Positions 27,705-36,576 of a stretch of 64,000 nt of DNA are shown in pieces. The stretch lies in assembly GCF_036174265.1 (NCBI RefSeq), contig NZ_CP108055.1, positions 3,472,001 through 3,536,000 of the forward strand, written 5' to 3'. Source of the DNA: Streptomyces sp. NBC_00285 (lineage in GTDB: Bacteria > Actinomycetota > Actinomycetes > Streptomycetales > Streptomycetaceae). The translations under genes and the position numbers were made by a program. The stretch's first letter is position 1, and every line of letters begins with the position of its first letter. The notes beneath the pieces are model-generated. The model was not told where the DNA came from and searched no databases. It was given only the letters and a program-made list of their open reading frames with translations.

Positions 27705-28384
27705 ACGCGCTCTCCGACATCCTCGGTCATATCTCGCCGGCCTCGGCGTACGCGGTGGTGGCCGCCGCCGTCCTGGCCGAGTCGATCCTTCTCGTCGGCG
27801 CGTTCATCCCCACGCTCACCCTGCTCCTGACCGCCGGCGCAATGGCCCGCACCGGCCCCCTCAGCCTTCCCTTCGTGATCGCTGCCGCGGCCGGAGCCGT
27901 GGTTGCGGGTGACTTCCTCGCCCACCGCACCGGCAGGTTCCTCGGTGCCCGGCTGCGCGGAGGCCGGATAGGCCGTCGGATACCGGATGCCGCCTGGCAC
28001 CAGGCCGAGACGCTGATGACGCGCCACGGCGGCCGAGCGGTCTTCCTGGCCCGCTTCCTGCCGGTGGTGCGCACTCTCGCCCCGCACTCCGCGGGCGTCA
28101 CCCGCCTGCCCTACCGCCACATCGCTCCTTACAGCGTCGTCGCCGCCTGTGTGTGGGCCACGGCGGAAGCAGGTGTCGGATACGCCGCCGCGACCTCTCT
28201 CCAGCGCGTCCTCACCCTGGGCGGCCCTGCCCTCGCCCTGGTCGCGCTGATCGTGATCGGGGGCGTGCTGCTGCGGCGAAGGAAGCGCCGTCCGCTGTCT
28301 GATGAAGCCCAGGAACCGGCGTCCGGGCCTGGGACAACGCCCACCGGCCACGTTCAGGCGGGCCGGACAAGGCCGGTGTCGTAG
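27701..28384 (+). CDS. DedA-family membrane protein
   Basis: 227 residues from GTG 27701, overlapping the methyltransferase stop. Family traits: EIL-type N-terminus (LAESILLVGAFIPTLT), GDFLAHRTGRFLG, MTRHGGRAVFLARFLPVVRT with the conserved FxxR(F/Y)xPxxR, and a closing membrane segment with a basic tail. DedA proteins are lipid scramblases or transporters of undecaprenyl phosphate/phosphatidylethanolamine type. Its coupling to a possible phospholipid methyltransferase suggests a membrane-lipid operon. Its 3' end overlaps the convergent regulator gene by 31 nt. Confidence 0.88.
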   Translation: MNALSDILGHISPASAYAVVAAAVLAESILLVGAFIPTLTLLLTAGAMARTGPLSLPFVIAAAAGAVVAGDFLAHRTGRFLGARLRGGRIGRRIPDAAWHQAETLMTRHGGRAVFLARFLPVVRTLAPHSAGVTRLPYRHIAPYSVVAACVWATAEAGVGYAAATSLQRVLTLGGPALALVALIVIGGVLLRRRKRRPLSDEAQEPASGPGTTPTGHVQAGRTRPVS

Positions 28385-29010
28385 GCGAAGATCACGGCTT
28401 GGACCCGGTCCCGGACCCCGATCTTGGTGAGGATGCTGCTCACGTGCGACTTGACGGTGGATTCGGCGAGGGAGAAGCGTTCGGCGATCTCGGTGTTGCT
28501 CCAGCCGGTCGCGACGGCGGTGAGCACCTCGCGTTCGCGGTTGGTGAGGCGGGCCAGCTGACGTTGCTGTTCGGGCGTGTGGCCCGGCAGACGGCTGCCG
28601 AAGGCATCGATGAGCTTGCGGGTCAGACCGGGCGAGATGACGGCGTCCCCGGCGGCCACCGCGCGGATGCCGGCGACGAGTTCGTCGGGCATGGCGTCCT
28701 TCAGCAGGAACCCGGATGCTCCGGCGCGCAGGGCGTCGTAGGCGTATTCGTCGAGGTCGAAGGTGGTCAGGACCAGGATGCGGGAGCGTCCGCCGGACTC
28801 GACGATGCGTCTGGTGGCCTCGATGCCGTCCATGCCGGGCATGCGGACGTCCATGAGGACGACGTCGGGCTTGAGCTCGGCGGCCTTGCGGACGGCTTCG
28901 GCGCCGTGGGTGGCCTCGCCGATGAGGGTCAGGTCGGGGTGCTGTTCCAGCAGCATGCTGAAGCCGAGGCGTTGCAGGGCCTGGTCGTCGACGATGAGCA
29001 CGGTGGTCAT
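28354..29010 (-). CDS. NarL-family response regulator of the kinase 1 / MMPL cluster
   Basis: 218 residues. Receiver with VDDQ at 7-10, Asp54 in VVLMDVRMPGMDG, and FLLKDAMP. HTH: LTNREREVLTAVATGWSNTEIAERF and STVKSHVSSILTKIG. ATG 29010 overlaps the stop of kinase 1 (ATGA). It is the only regulator gene for two paralogous kinases in the cluster. Its binding site is probably the AGTAC-type palindrome shared by the promoters at about 30499 and 35442. The 3' end overlaps the convergent DedA gene. Confidence 0.93.
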   Translation of the reverse strand: MTTVLIVDDQALQRLGFSMLLEQHPDLTLIGEATHGAEAVRKAAELKPDVVLMDVRMPGMDGIEATRRIVESGGRSRILVLTTFDLDEYAYDALRAGASGFLLKDAMPDELVAGIRAVAAGDAVISPGLTRKLIDAFGSRLPGHTPEQQRQLARLTNREREVLTAVATGWSNTEIAERFSLAESTVKSHVSSILTKIGVRDRVQAVIFAYDTGLVRPA

Positions 29011-30317
29011 GTGCGGGGGTTCTCCGTTGTGGTCGTGTGGAGGGGCGGGGCGGTCAGGAGGCGGGCGTGGACGCTCCAGCCGCCTTCGCGGTTGGGGCCG
29101 GCGATGACCCGGCCCTGGTAGATGGCCGCGCGCTCGCGCATGCCGACCAGACCGCGGCCGCTTCCGGTGCTCCGTCTGCGGGACCGGGGTGCGCGCGGGG
29201 GGCCGGTGTCCTCGACATCGACGTGGACCGTGTCGGAACCGACGGCAACCCGGACGCTGACGGAGGTGTCGGCGGCGGCGTACTTGAGGGTGTTGGTGAG
29301 GGCTTCCTGGACGATGCGGTAGACGGCGAGCTGGAGACCGGGGGCCGGTGCGGTGAGGTCACCGTCGGTGCCGAGGGTGACGGCCGTACCTGCCGCGCGG
29401 ACACGTTCGATCAGCGGATCGAGGTCGGCCAGGCCGGGCTGCGGGGCGAGCGGGGCATCGTGCGGCCGGTCGCTCTCGTCGCCGATGACGGCGAGGAGGC
29501 GGCGCAGTTCGGCGAGGGCACTGCGGCCGCTGCCGGCGATGATCCGCAGGGTCTCGGCACCGCGGTGCGGCTTCGCCTCGGTCAGGCCCGCGGCGCCGTC
29601 GGCCAGACCGACGATCACGGCGAGGGTGTGGCCGAGGATGTCGTGCATCTCCTTGGAGACTCGGGCGCGTTCCTGGGCGACGGCGAGTCGGGCCTGCTGG
29701 TCCTTCTCCTTCTGCAGGGCGGCGATGACGACGTTGACCAGGCGGGTGGCGAGACCGAGACCGGCGATGGCCGTCACGGTCACCACCCCCAGCAGGATGA
29801 GGATTTCCGGCCGTGCGGCGTACTGCAGCTGCCCGTCGCGCCAGAGCGTGGCGGCCCAGGCGACGAGCTGCGTCAGGGAGACGGCGACGGCGATGAGCAG
29901 CCGGCCGGGGGTGGCGAAGCGGCCGACGTTGAACAGGGCCACGATGCGGGCGACGTCGGCACTGGCGTTGGCGCCGTGGAGGGTCCCGGTGGACTCCGTC
30001 AGCACGGCGGTGGCGGTGACGAGCGCGAAGACCAGCATGGGCCTGCGCTCCCGCCACAGCAGCGGAACGGCCACGGCGACGGTGAGGACCAGCTCTTCGG
30101 AGACCCCGGATCCGCCGACAGGATGGAGTACGGAGGGCAGTCCCAGGGCGGCGCAGAACAGCGGTACGCCCCACCTCCGGACCCGGGGGTGGGCCCGGTC
30201 CGCCCACCGCCAGGACGACAGCCACGCGATGATCGACACGATGACACGCTGCTCGGCGTCGTTCGTCAGTGCCTCGGGCAGCTCGGGCCGGGAATCGTGT
30301 GGCGGCGTGGGGGTCAA
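29007..30317 (-). CDS. NarX/DesK-type sensor kinase 1
   Basis: 436 residues from TTG 30317, with GAAGGG nine bases upstream. N-terminal cytoplasmic part NDAEQRVIVSIIAW, membrane segments from about 50 to 200, H box VSKEMHDILGHTLAVIVGL, and HATPase with VQEALTNTLKYA and GRGLVGMRERAA. It is a clear paralogue of kinase 2 at 31431-32792, sharing blocks such as HDILGHTLAVIVGLADGAA and LAPQPGLADLD. The weak TTG start may limit its amount. It forms an operon with the regulator. Confidence 0.92.
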   Translation of the reverse strand: MTPTPPHDSRPELPEALTNDAEQRVIVSIIAWLSSWRWADRAHPRVRRWGVPLFCAALGLPSVLHPVGGSGVSEELVLTVAVAVPLLWRERRPMLVFALVTATAVLTESTGTLHGANASADVARIVALFNVGRFATPGRLLIAVAVSLTQLVAWAATLWRDGQLQYAARPEILILLGVVTVTAIAGLGLATRLVNVVIAALQKEKDQQARLAVAQERARVSKEMHDILGHTLAVIVGLADGAAGLTEAKPHRGAETLRIIAGSGRSALAELRRLLAVIGDESDRPHDAPLAPQPGLADLDPLIERVRAAGTAVTLGTDGDLTAPAPGLQLAVYRIVQEALTNTLKYAAADTSVSVRVAVGSDTVHVDVEDTGPPRAPRSRRRSTGSGRGLVGMRERAAIYQGRVIAGPNREGGWSVHARLLTAPPLHTTTTENPRT

Positions 30318-30440
30318 GGTCTGTGCCCTTCGCGGTGCGGGCGGGCGGCGCCTGGGGCAGAGCGCCGACCGGGACCGATCGCTCTTCCGTGATCGTAAGA
30401 GGTCTTGCGCGGACGGGCCTGCCGGGCCCGGACCTCACCC

Positions 30441-30515
30441 TAGAAGCGGTATCGACGGGCGCTACGGCACCGTGGACGGGAATACGGCGACGCCGGCCGG
30501 TACCGGAGTACTACG
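30441..30515 (-). promoter_or_regulatory. Promoter module P1 of the kinase 1-regulator operon
   Basis: Aligns without gaps with 35384-35458, upstream of the MMPL gene: 53 of 75 positions identical by hand count. Three blocks are strongest: TAGAAGCGGTATCG, GAATACGGCG and GGTACCGGAGTACTACG. The last contains an imperfect AGTAC palindrome suited to a NarL-type dimer. The module lies 124-198 nt upstream of the TTG start. Confidence 0.65.
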
Positions 30516-30534
30516 TTCCTCCTCCTCGCGGCTG

Positions 30535-31470
30535 CTATGGGGCGATCGTGCGGAGCACGGCATCGGCCATGCCCTGCTCGCCGTGCGCGTTCGGGTGGAC
30601 GGCGGCGGCCGGGCTGCTGGGCTGGAGGGGCTCTATCCAGCGGGTTTTCTGCGCCGAGCACGCGTCGTGGCCGACGGACGGTGAGTAGGTGTCGACGTAC
30701 GTCACTCCCGCTGCCTCGGCCTGCTCGTGCAGCATGGTGTTGAGCTGCTCCCCCTTGTCGTGCAGGTAGCTCGCGTCGCCGGGTGCGAGGGGCAGCTCCC
30801 TGCCGCAGCCCTTCCCTCCGGCGGGCAGGATCGACGGATAGCCGACGACGTAGACCCGGGCCTTCGGCGCGCGCCGTTCGATCTCGGCCAGCGCCGCGGA
30901 AAGCCTTCGGCCGGTTGCCTGGATCTTCTGTTTCACTTCGTCGGTGCCGCCGTCGACGTACTGCTTCTCGCAGGGCGCGTCGTCGGAGAAGAGGCGGCCG
31001 CTGCCGGTCGCGCGGTACATCGCACCCATCGTGACGCATTTCGTGACCGTCGAGCCGAAGCCGATGTCGTTGCCACCGATGCCGAGGGTGACCAGTCGCG
31101 TCCGTGCCGAGAGGGCCGAGAGCTGGGCGGGATTGGTGCCGTTGGACGTCTTCTGCGGCGCGGTGAGGGCGCTGATGGTGGCGCCGCTGCAGCTGACGTC
31201 CCTGAAGTCGGCGGCGGGCACGCCGAGTTGGCGTGCCACCAGGGCGGGGTAGTTGTGGTCGGAGCGGTCGCAGCCGGCCGGTGTCCCTGACTGTCGGGGG
31301 ATCTTCGGGCCGGAGGTGTAGGAGTCGCCCAGCGCGACGTAGGGCCCCGGCCTCGGTCGCTCGTCCTGGAAGCTGTCCCGGTTGCCGTCCGGCCGTCCGA
31401 TGAGGACGGCGGTGAGCAGAACACCGCAGCTCACGATTCCGGCCAGAGCTGCGCGTGCGTAGGCTCCCAT
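30535..31470 (-). CDS. SGNH/GDSL lipase-esterase, exported
   Basis: 311 residues. ATG 31470 lies inside the kinase 2 gene (40-nt overlap). N-terminal segment AALAGIVSCGVLLTAVLIG is a signal or anchor. SGNH blocks: I YVALGDSYTSG (Ser nucleophile), II DVSCSGATIS, III LGIGGNDIGF, V VHPNAHGEQGM (Asp-x-x-His variant; His present). Six or so Cys fit disulfides, as in Streptomyces SGNH lipases. It acts outside the cell on esters, perhaps lipids moved by the MMPL exporter in the same operon (inference). It takes the place that a response regulator holds after kinase 1. Confidence 0.9.
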   Translation of the reverse strand: MGAYARAALAGIVSCGVLLTAVLIGRPDGNRDSFQDERPRPGPYVALGDSYTSGPKIPRQSGTPAGCDRSDHNYPALVARQLGVPAADFRDVSCSGATISALTAPQKTSNGTNPAQLSALSARTRLVTLGIGGNDIGFGSTVTKCVTMGAMYRATGSGRLFSDDAPCEKQYVDGGTDEVKQKIQATGRRLSAALAEIERRAPKARVYVVGYPSILPAGGKGCGRELPLAPGDASYLHDKGEQLNTMLHEQAEAAGVTYVDTYSPSVGHDACSAQKTRWIEPLQPSSPAAAVHPNAHGEQGMADAVLRTIAP

Positions 31471-32792
31471 GGGTTCTCTCCTGTCGTCGTGGCGGTGCTG
31501 GATGGGGCGAGCACGTGGAGGACGGCGTGGACGGTCCAGCCGCCGTGCGGGTTGGGGCCGGCGGTGACCTCTCCCCGGTAGAGGGCGGCCCGCTCACGCA
31601 TACCGACCAGGCCCCGGCCACCGCCGGTCGGGCCACGGCGGGCACGTGGCGAGCGGGGCGGGCCGGTGTCCTCGACGGTGAGGCGCACAGTGTCGGGGTC
31701 GACGGCGATGGAGACGTGGACCGAGGTGTCGTGGACGGCGTACTTGACGGTGTTGGTCAGGGCTTCCTGGACGATGCGGTAGACGGACAGCTGGAGTCCG
31801 GGGGCCAGACCGGTGAGGTCGCCGTGCGCGTGCAGGGCGACGGTGGGGCCGGCGGCGCGGACTCGGTCGAGCAGCGCGTCGAGGTCGGCGAGGCCGGGCT
31901 GCGGGGCCAGTGGGACGCCGTGCGATCCGTCCCGGCCGTCGTGGTCGTCGTGGTCGTCGCCTATGACGGCGAGCAGGCGGCGCAGTTCGGCCAGGGCGTC
32001 GCGGCCGCTGACGCCGATGAGACGGAGGGTCTGAGCGCCGCGTTCGGGCTTGGCCTCGGCGAGAGCGGCGGCGCCGTCGGCGAGGCCGACGATGACGGCG
32101 AGGGTGTGGCCGAGGATGTCGTGCATCTCCCGGGAGACGCGGGTGCGTTCCTGCGCGGTGGCGAGCCGGGCCTGCTGGTCGCGTTGTTTCTTCAGTGCGT
32201 CGATGTAGGCGTAGGCCAGCCTGAGGAGCAGGCCCAGTGCCGCGAACGCCGCCATGGCGACCATCACCATCAAGGTCACGGGCTCCGGACGCGTGACGTA
32301 CTCCAGCTGCCGGCCGCGCCAGAAGAAGTAGGCCCATGCGACGAGTTGCACGAGGGTGACGCCCGTGGCGGCCGCCAGTTGGCGTGGGCTGCAGTGACGG
32401 CCGACGTTGAAGAGGGCAACCACCCGGGCGAACTCCGCGCCCGTCAGCACACCGAGAGGGAGGGACACGATCGAGACGGCCGTGGTGAGGGCGAAGACCA
32501 GCAGGGGGCGTCGTTCCCGCCACAGCAGCGGGATGCAGAAGGCGAGGACGATCGGCAGTTGGGGGTCGCTGACGTTGTGGGGATTGGCGTAGGCGTCGCT
32601 GCCGACCGCGAGGCAGAACACCGGGACCCCCCACCGCCGGACCCAGGGGTGGGCCCGGTCGGCCCGCCGCCACGAGGCGAGCCGGGAGACCACCGACGCG
32701 ATCACCCGCTGCTCGGGATCGCTCGTCAGAGCCTGGAGGAACTGGCGTTCGTCCGGGTGTGGGGCGGGCGCGGGGGCACTCGGTGCGGGCAC
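31431..32792 (-). CDS. NarX/DesK-type sensor kinase 2 (paralogue of kinase 1, no adjacent regulator)
   Basis: 453 residues from GTG 32792; its GAAGGG site and spacing copy those of kinase 1. Layout is the same: SDPEQRVIASVVSRL, membrane block, H box VSREMHDILGHTLAVI, HATPase VQEALTNTVKYA and GRGLVGMRERAAL. After GENP, where kinase 1 ends and its regulator begins, this gene continues 12 codons through the SGNH start. It lies 140 nt after the MMPL gene on the same strand, so probably in its operon. It may signal to the same regulator as kinase 1. Confidence 0.92.
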   Translation of the reverse strand: MPAPSAPAPAPHPDERQFLQALTSDPEQRVIASVVSRLASWRRADRAHPWVRRWGVPVFCLAVGSDAYANPHNVSDPQLPIVLAFCIPLLWRERRPLLVFALTTAVSIVSLPLGVLTGAEFARVVALFNVGRHCSPRQLAAATGVTLVQLVAWAYFFWRGRQLEYVTRPEPVTLMVMVAMAAFAALGLLLRLAYAYIDALKKQRDQQARLATAQERTRVSREMHDILGHTLAVIVGLADGAAALAEAKPERGAQTLRLIGVSGRDALAELRRLLAVIGDDHDDHDGRDGSHGVPLAPQPGLADLDALLDRVRAAGPTVALHAHGDLTGLAPGLQLSVYRIVQEALTNTVKYAVHDTSVHVSIAVDPDTVRLTVEDTGPPRSPRARRGPTGGGRGLVGMRERAALYRGEVTAGPNPHGGWTVHAVLHVLAPSSTATTTGENPWEPTHAQLWPES

Positions 32793-32932
32793 GGTGGTGG
32801 GCCCTTCGCAAGGTCGGGCCGCCCGCCGACCCGGGGGGATCGGGCCGGCGGGCGGGGCGGGGAGGACGGCCGGTGAGAGTCGGCCACCACGTCAGGAGCC
32901 GGTGCGGAAGCCGGTGCTGCGGCTCGCTGTCG

Positions 32933-35317
32933 TCAACTCCTGCGCAACGGGTTCTTCAGCAGCTTCCTGCGGGCCGGTGCCTGCGGCTCCGTCGCGTCGG
33001 CCTTCTGGGCAGGTGCCTGCGTCTCCGTGTCGTCAGAACCGCGGACGCCGGTGAAGGCTCGGGGGGCACGGTGGTCGTCCGAGCCCACGTGGACCGTAGC
33101 GGCGGCACCGGCGAGCACGGGTACGGACGCGGGCGCGGAGTCCGTCTGCTCGGCTTCGAGCGTGTGGCGCAGTTTCTCGCCCTCGACGTCCACGTTCGGC
33201 AGGATGCGGTCGAGCCACTTCGGCAGGGTCCAGGAGCGGTGGCCGAGCAGGGCCATCACCGCCGGGACGATGGTCATCCGGACGACGAAGGCGTCGAAGA
33301 ACACGGCGGCGGCGAGTCCCAGACCGATCGACTTGATCAGTGCCTCGTCGTCGAGGAGGAATCCTGAGAAGACGGAGATCATGATGATGGCGGCGGCGGT
33401 GACCACCCGGCCGCTGTGTCGGAACCCCTGCACGATGGCCTGTATGGGTTCGGCGCCGTGGACGTACTCCTCCCGCATGCGGGAGACGAGGAAGACCTCG
33501 TAGTCCATGGCGAGTCCGAACACCACGCCGACCAGCACGATGGGCAGCAGGCTGACGATCGGCCCGGTCTGATCAACGCCGAAGAGGTCCTTCAGCCAGC
33601 CCCACTGGAAGACCGCGACCAGGACACCGAGGGTCGAGACCACACTGAGCAGGAAGCCCAGGGCGGCCTTGAGCGGGATCACGATCGACCGGAAGACCAG
33701 CAGGAGCAGGATCAGGGCCAGGCCGACGACGATGGCCAGGTAGGGGATGAGGGCGTCGGAGAGCTTGGTGCTGACGTCGATGTTGACGGCGGTCAGGCCG
33801 GTGACCATCAGGTCGGCGCCGGTCTCCTGGTGCAGGGCGCCGCCGTGGCCGCGGATCTCGCCCACGAGGTTCTTGGTGGCCTCACTGGTGCCGGCGCTCT
33901 TGGGGACGGCGCCGAGCAGGGCCACGTCGCCCGCCTGGTTGAAGGAGGGAGGACGGACGGCCGCGACATCGTCCAGCTTGCCCAGCATGGTGTACGCGTT
34001 CTGGGCGGCGGCCTTGGGGTCGTCGCTGTTGCGGGCGTCGACGACCACGGTGAGCGGCCCGTTGAAGCCCGGCCCGAAGCCCTTGCTGAGGGTGTCGTAG
34101 GCGATGCGCTGGGTGCTGCCGGGGGGCTTTCCGGAGTCGTCGTTCAGGGCCATCTTCAGGGACATCGCGGGGATGGCCACCAATGCCAGGCCGGCCACCG
34201 AGACCGCGAGCACCTTGACCGGGTTGCGGGTGACGAACTTCGCCCAGCGCACACCCATCGACTCGCCCTCGCCGCGCTCCAGCGCCTTCATGCGGCGGGT
34301 GTGCAGCTTGCCCTTCATGATTCGCATACCGGCGAAGCCGAGCAGGGCGGGCAGCAGGGTCAGCGCGATGACCACGGCGACGGCCACGGCGAAGGCGGAG
34401 GCCAGCCCCATGGCGGTGAGCAGGGCGATGCCGATGACGCTCAGGCCGCTCAGCGCGACGATCACGGTCAGGCCGGCGAAGACGACCGCCGACCCGGCGG
34501 TGCCCACGGCACGTCCGCAGGCTTCCTCCGGTTCATGGCCGTCGCGGATCTCGTTGCGGTAGCGGGAGACGATGAACAGGGCGTAGTCGATGGCGACGGC
34601 CAGGCCCAGCATCAGTGCCAGGGTCGTGGAGGACGAGGCCAGGTCGAAGAAACGGGTGGCGAGCGTGACCGACAGGACGGCCGCGGCCACCCCGAGGATG
34701 GCGGTGAGCAGGGGCAGTCCGGCGGCGATCATCGAGCCGAAGGTGATCACCAGAACAATGGCGGCGACCCCGACACCGATCAGCTCGGCCGCCTTGCTCG
34801 CGGCCTTGGCCTCGACGGCGTTGCCGCCCAGGCTCACTTTCAGGCCGGCCTTCTCACCCTGGGCTACGACGTCGCTCTGGACGGCGTGGGCCGCGCCGCT
34901 GACGTCGGCCTGGGTGACCTTGTAGGACACCTGGGTGTAGGCGATGGTGCCGGACCTGCTGACCAGGCCGCTGGTGAAGGGATCGGTGACGCCCGACACC
35001 TGCGGCGACTTCTCCAGCTTCGCCACGAGGGACTCGACCTCGGCCTTGTTGGCGGCGGAGGTGAGCTTCTGCCCGCTGGGTGCCTCGAACACCACACGTG
35101 CGGTGGCGCCGTCGGCGGAGGCCTGCGGGAACTCCTTCCGCAGCAGGTCGATCGCCTTCTGCGATTGCGTACCCGGAACACTCAGGGCCCCGGAGGAGGT
35201 GCCGGGCGCAGTCATGGCGCCGATGCCGATGGCGGCCAGGACGGCGACCCACAGCATCACGACGACGCGTCGTCGCCGGAACGCCAGCCGGCCGAGCCGA
35301 TAGAGGAAGGTGGCCAC
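32933..35317 (-). CDS. MMPL/RND-family exporter
   Basis: 794 residues from GTG 35317 (GGGAG upstream). Twelve membrane segments in two repeats. Each half starts with one segment and a large external loop, then five segments. Family motifs: GLAVAIDYALFIVSRYRNE in half 1 and GLAMDYEVFLVSRMREEY in half 2, with Asp-Tyr pairs used for proton coupling. A hydrophilic cytoplasmic tail of about 100 residues closes the protein. MMPL proteins export lipids or polyketides. Its promoter module matches that of kinase 1, so the regulator probably controls it. Confidence 0.93.
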   Translation of the reverse strand: MATFLYRLGRLAFRRRRVVVMLWVAVLAAIGIGAMTAPGTSSGALSVPGTQSQKAIDLLRKEFPQASADGATARVVFEAPSGQKLTSAANKAEVESLVAKLEKSPQVSGVTDPFTSGLVSRSGTIAYTQVSYKVTQADVSGAAHAVQSDVVAQGEKAGLKVSLGGNAVEAKAASKAAELIGVGVAAIVLVITFGSMIAAGLPLLTAILGVAAAVLSVTLATRFFDLASSSTTLALMLGLAVAIDYALFIVSRYRNEIRDGHEPEEACGRAVGTAGSAVVFAGLTVIVALSGLSVIGIALLTAMGLASAFAVAVAVVIALTLLPALLGFAGMRIMKGKLHTRRMKALERGEGESMGVRWAKFVTRNPVKVLAVSVAGLALVAIPAMSLKMALNDDSGKPPGSTQRIAYDTLSKGFGPGFNGPLTVVVDARNSDDPKAAAQNAYTMLGKLDDVAAVRPPSFNQAGDVALLGAVPKSAGTSEATKNLVGEIRGHGGALHQETGADLMVTGLTAVNIDVSTKLSDALIPYLAIVVGLALILLLLVFRSIVIPLKAALGFLLSVVSTLGVLVAVFQWGWLKDLFGVDQTGPIVSLLPIVLVGVVFGLAMDYEVFLVSRMREEYVHGAEPIQAIVQGFRHSGRVVTAAAIIMISVFSGFLLDDEALIKSIGLGLAAAVFFDAFVVRMTIVPAVMALLGHRSWTLPKWLDRILPNVDVEGEKLRHTLEAEQTDSAPASVPVLAGAAATVHVGSDDHRAPRAFTGVRGSDDTETQAPAQKADATEPQAPARRKLLKNPLRRS

Positions 35318-35383
35318 GGAGTACTCCCACCAGGAGAAGAGATCATTGGGTGAGCCGGTCCTGACTGACCCGCGATCTCAACG

Positions 35384-35458
35384 TAGGAGCGGTATCGGGC
35401 AACCATCCCGTACCGCGGAACGGAATACGGCGGGACCCGTTAGTACCGCAGTACTACG
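35384..35458 (-). promoter_or_regulatory. Promoter module P2 of the MMPL operon
   Basis: Ungapped match to module P1 (30441-30515). Contains TAGGAGCGGTATCG, GAATACGGCG and AGTACCGCAGTACTACG, where AGTAC-CGC-AGTACT is a near-palindrome. It lies 67-141 nt upstream of the MMPL GTG. Confidence 0.65.
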
Positions 35459-35611
35459 CCCTGCCCTCTTCGAAGCACGCTGGTCGGCGACGCCCTGGCC
35501 GGCGGGAGACTTCCCGGCCCTCGAGCCGAACCGGCCGACATCATCGGACCAGACCTCGGCGCCCATACCCCCGAGGAACAGCGATCTCCATGAAGCCATG
35601 GGCTGCGCGGG

Positions 35612-36293
35612 GCGACGGCGGCCCACTCGAGCAGCTCATCGAACAGACCGGGCCGTTTTTCTGTTCGGGCAGTTTCCGCCCAGCGCGCACCAAGCCCTCG
35701 CGCCCCGGTGCGAGTTCCTCGAAGTTGCACCCGAACCTGGTCAGCAGTCCCGCACGGAAGCTTCCTGGGCGGCCGGTGGATGGCCCGCGGACGGTGGTCA
35801 GCAGACCCCTCCGAAACCCCGCGTCCCCAACATGTCCCCAGGATCAAAGGTCGAAGCCGCGGAGGCACTGCCGGCTCGTCGGCACAAGCCCTGATCATCA
35901 GCATTACCGCAGGTCAGCGCGACGTCTGCTCGGCGAGGGAGTAAGAGTCTCGCCCCGCTCAGAAGTCGCGAGCAGCGGATTCAGTCCGTCCAGGCAAACT
36001 TGACGGTCCGCCACCCAAAAATGAACGTTTCCGCAGGTCAGGAGCCTGCGCAGGTGGGGCGGGTGGGACTCGAACCCACGGCCGACGGATTATGAGTCCT
36101 TTGAGGATCTTGGCGGCCTTTGCCGATCATTGCCGATTCACGCCGTTCTTACAGGTCAGGCGTGCTGATCAGTGTCAGCCCTGTGCAGTGCTTGTCGGCC
36201 TGCTCCTGTCCTTGTGGCCCCTCAATGGCCCCTGGGAGTCGATGAGTTGGACGCTCACCACAGCAGCAGCCGCGTCCGCCCAGTTCAGCCGAG
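35612..36293. repeat. Long imperfect direct repeat, left copy
   Basis: Co-linear with 51522-52214. Shared landmarks in order: GCGACGGCGGCCC, GGGCAGTTTCCG, AAACCCCGCGTCCCCAACA, GCAGGTCAGCGCGACG, GCGAGCAGCGGATTCAGTCC, the tRNA 3' half, GATCTTGGCGG, CAGTGTCAGCCCTGTGCAG and CCCCTCAATGGCCCCTGG. A shorter, more decayed version surrounds 55501. It flanks a 15.9-kb interval. Confidence 0.8.
36053..36099 (-). other. tRNA 3'-half (CAU anticodon), attachment-site-like, copy 1
   Basis: On the minus strand: anticodon loop CTCATAA, T-arm GTGGGTTCGAGTCCCAC, acceptor 3' strand CCGCCCC then ACC. The 5' half (expected acceptor GGGGCGG and D-arm) is absent, so it is not a working tRNA. Such 3' halves mark att sites of elements that integrate into tRNA genes. 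Identical 47-nt copy at 51974; mutated copy at 55501. Confidence 0.75.
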
Positions 36294-36576
36294 TGGCTGG
36301 AACCCTTCGCGCGACGGAGTCCCTTACCGACGCGCTGATGCTCCATCCCAGGCACCGGGGTGGAGCATCCTCCCTGACGTCAAGATGCGATCCCGTCCAC
36401 CGGAACCAGCCTCAGACAGACCGGTCGCGTCCACAACCCACAACCCTGCCTGCGACTGAGGGCCAGAGACCGGGCTGCCACGTCGGTGAAGGTCATGCTG
36501 TCCCGGCCTTTGGCGACCGTCCTGTCACGCAGTAGCCGAAGGCCTGAGAGCCACGAAGGTCAGGTAGAACATACAA

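Larger units (their letters stand above)
35459..36576. other. Gene-poor region with long direct repeat and tRNA-derived site
   Basis: About 1.1 kb without a convincing gene. It contains the left copy of a ~690-bp direct repeat and a 47-nt tRNA 3' half. Open frames on both strands change composition across it and show no family resemblance. I read it as island boundary DNA. Confidence 0.5.

Noticed and set aside
29037..30392. Long plus-strand open frame opposite kinase 1
   Set aside because: Gly/Asp/Gln-rich translation without any fold marks; it mirrors the kinase codons. The same holds for the frames opposite kinase 2 and the MMPL gene.
36053..36099. Functional tRNA gene
   Set aside because: Only anticodon loop, T-arm and 3' acceptor strand are present; no matching D-arm or 5' acceptor strand follows on the minus strand. 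Same for 51974 and 55501.
36092..36535. 147-codon open frame after the first tRNA half
   Set aside because: Most of it lies in the repeat; the equivalent frame at 52013 is broken early, and no family resemblance is seen.
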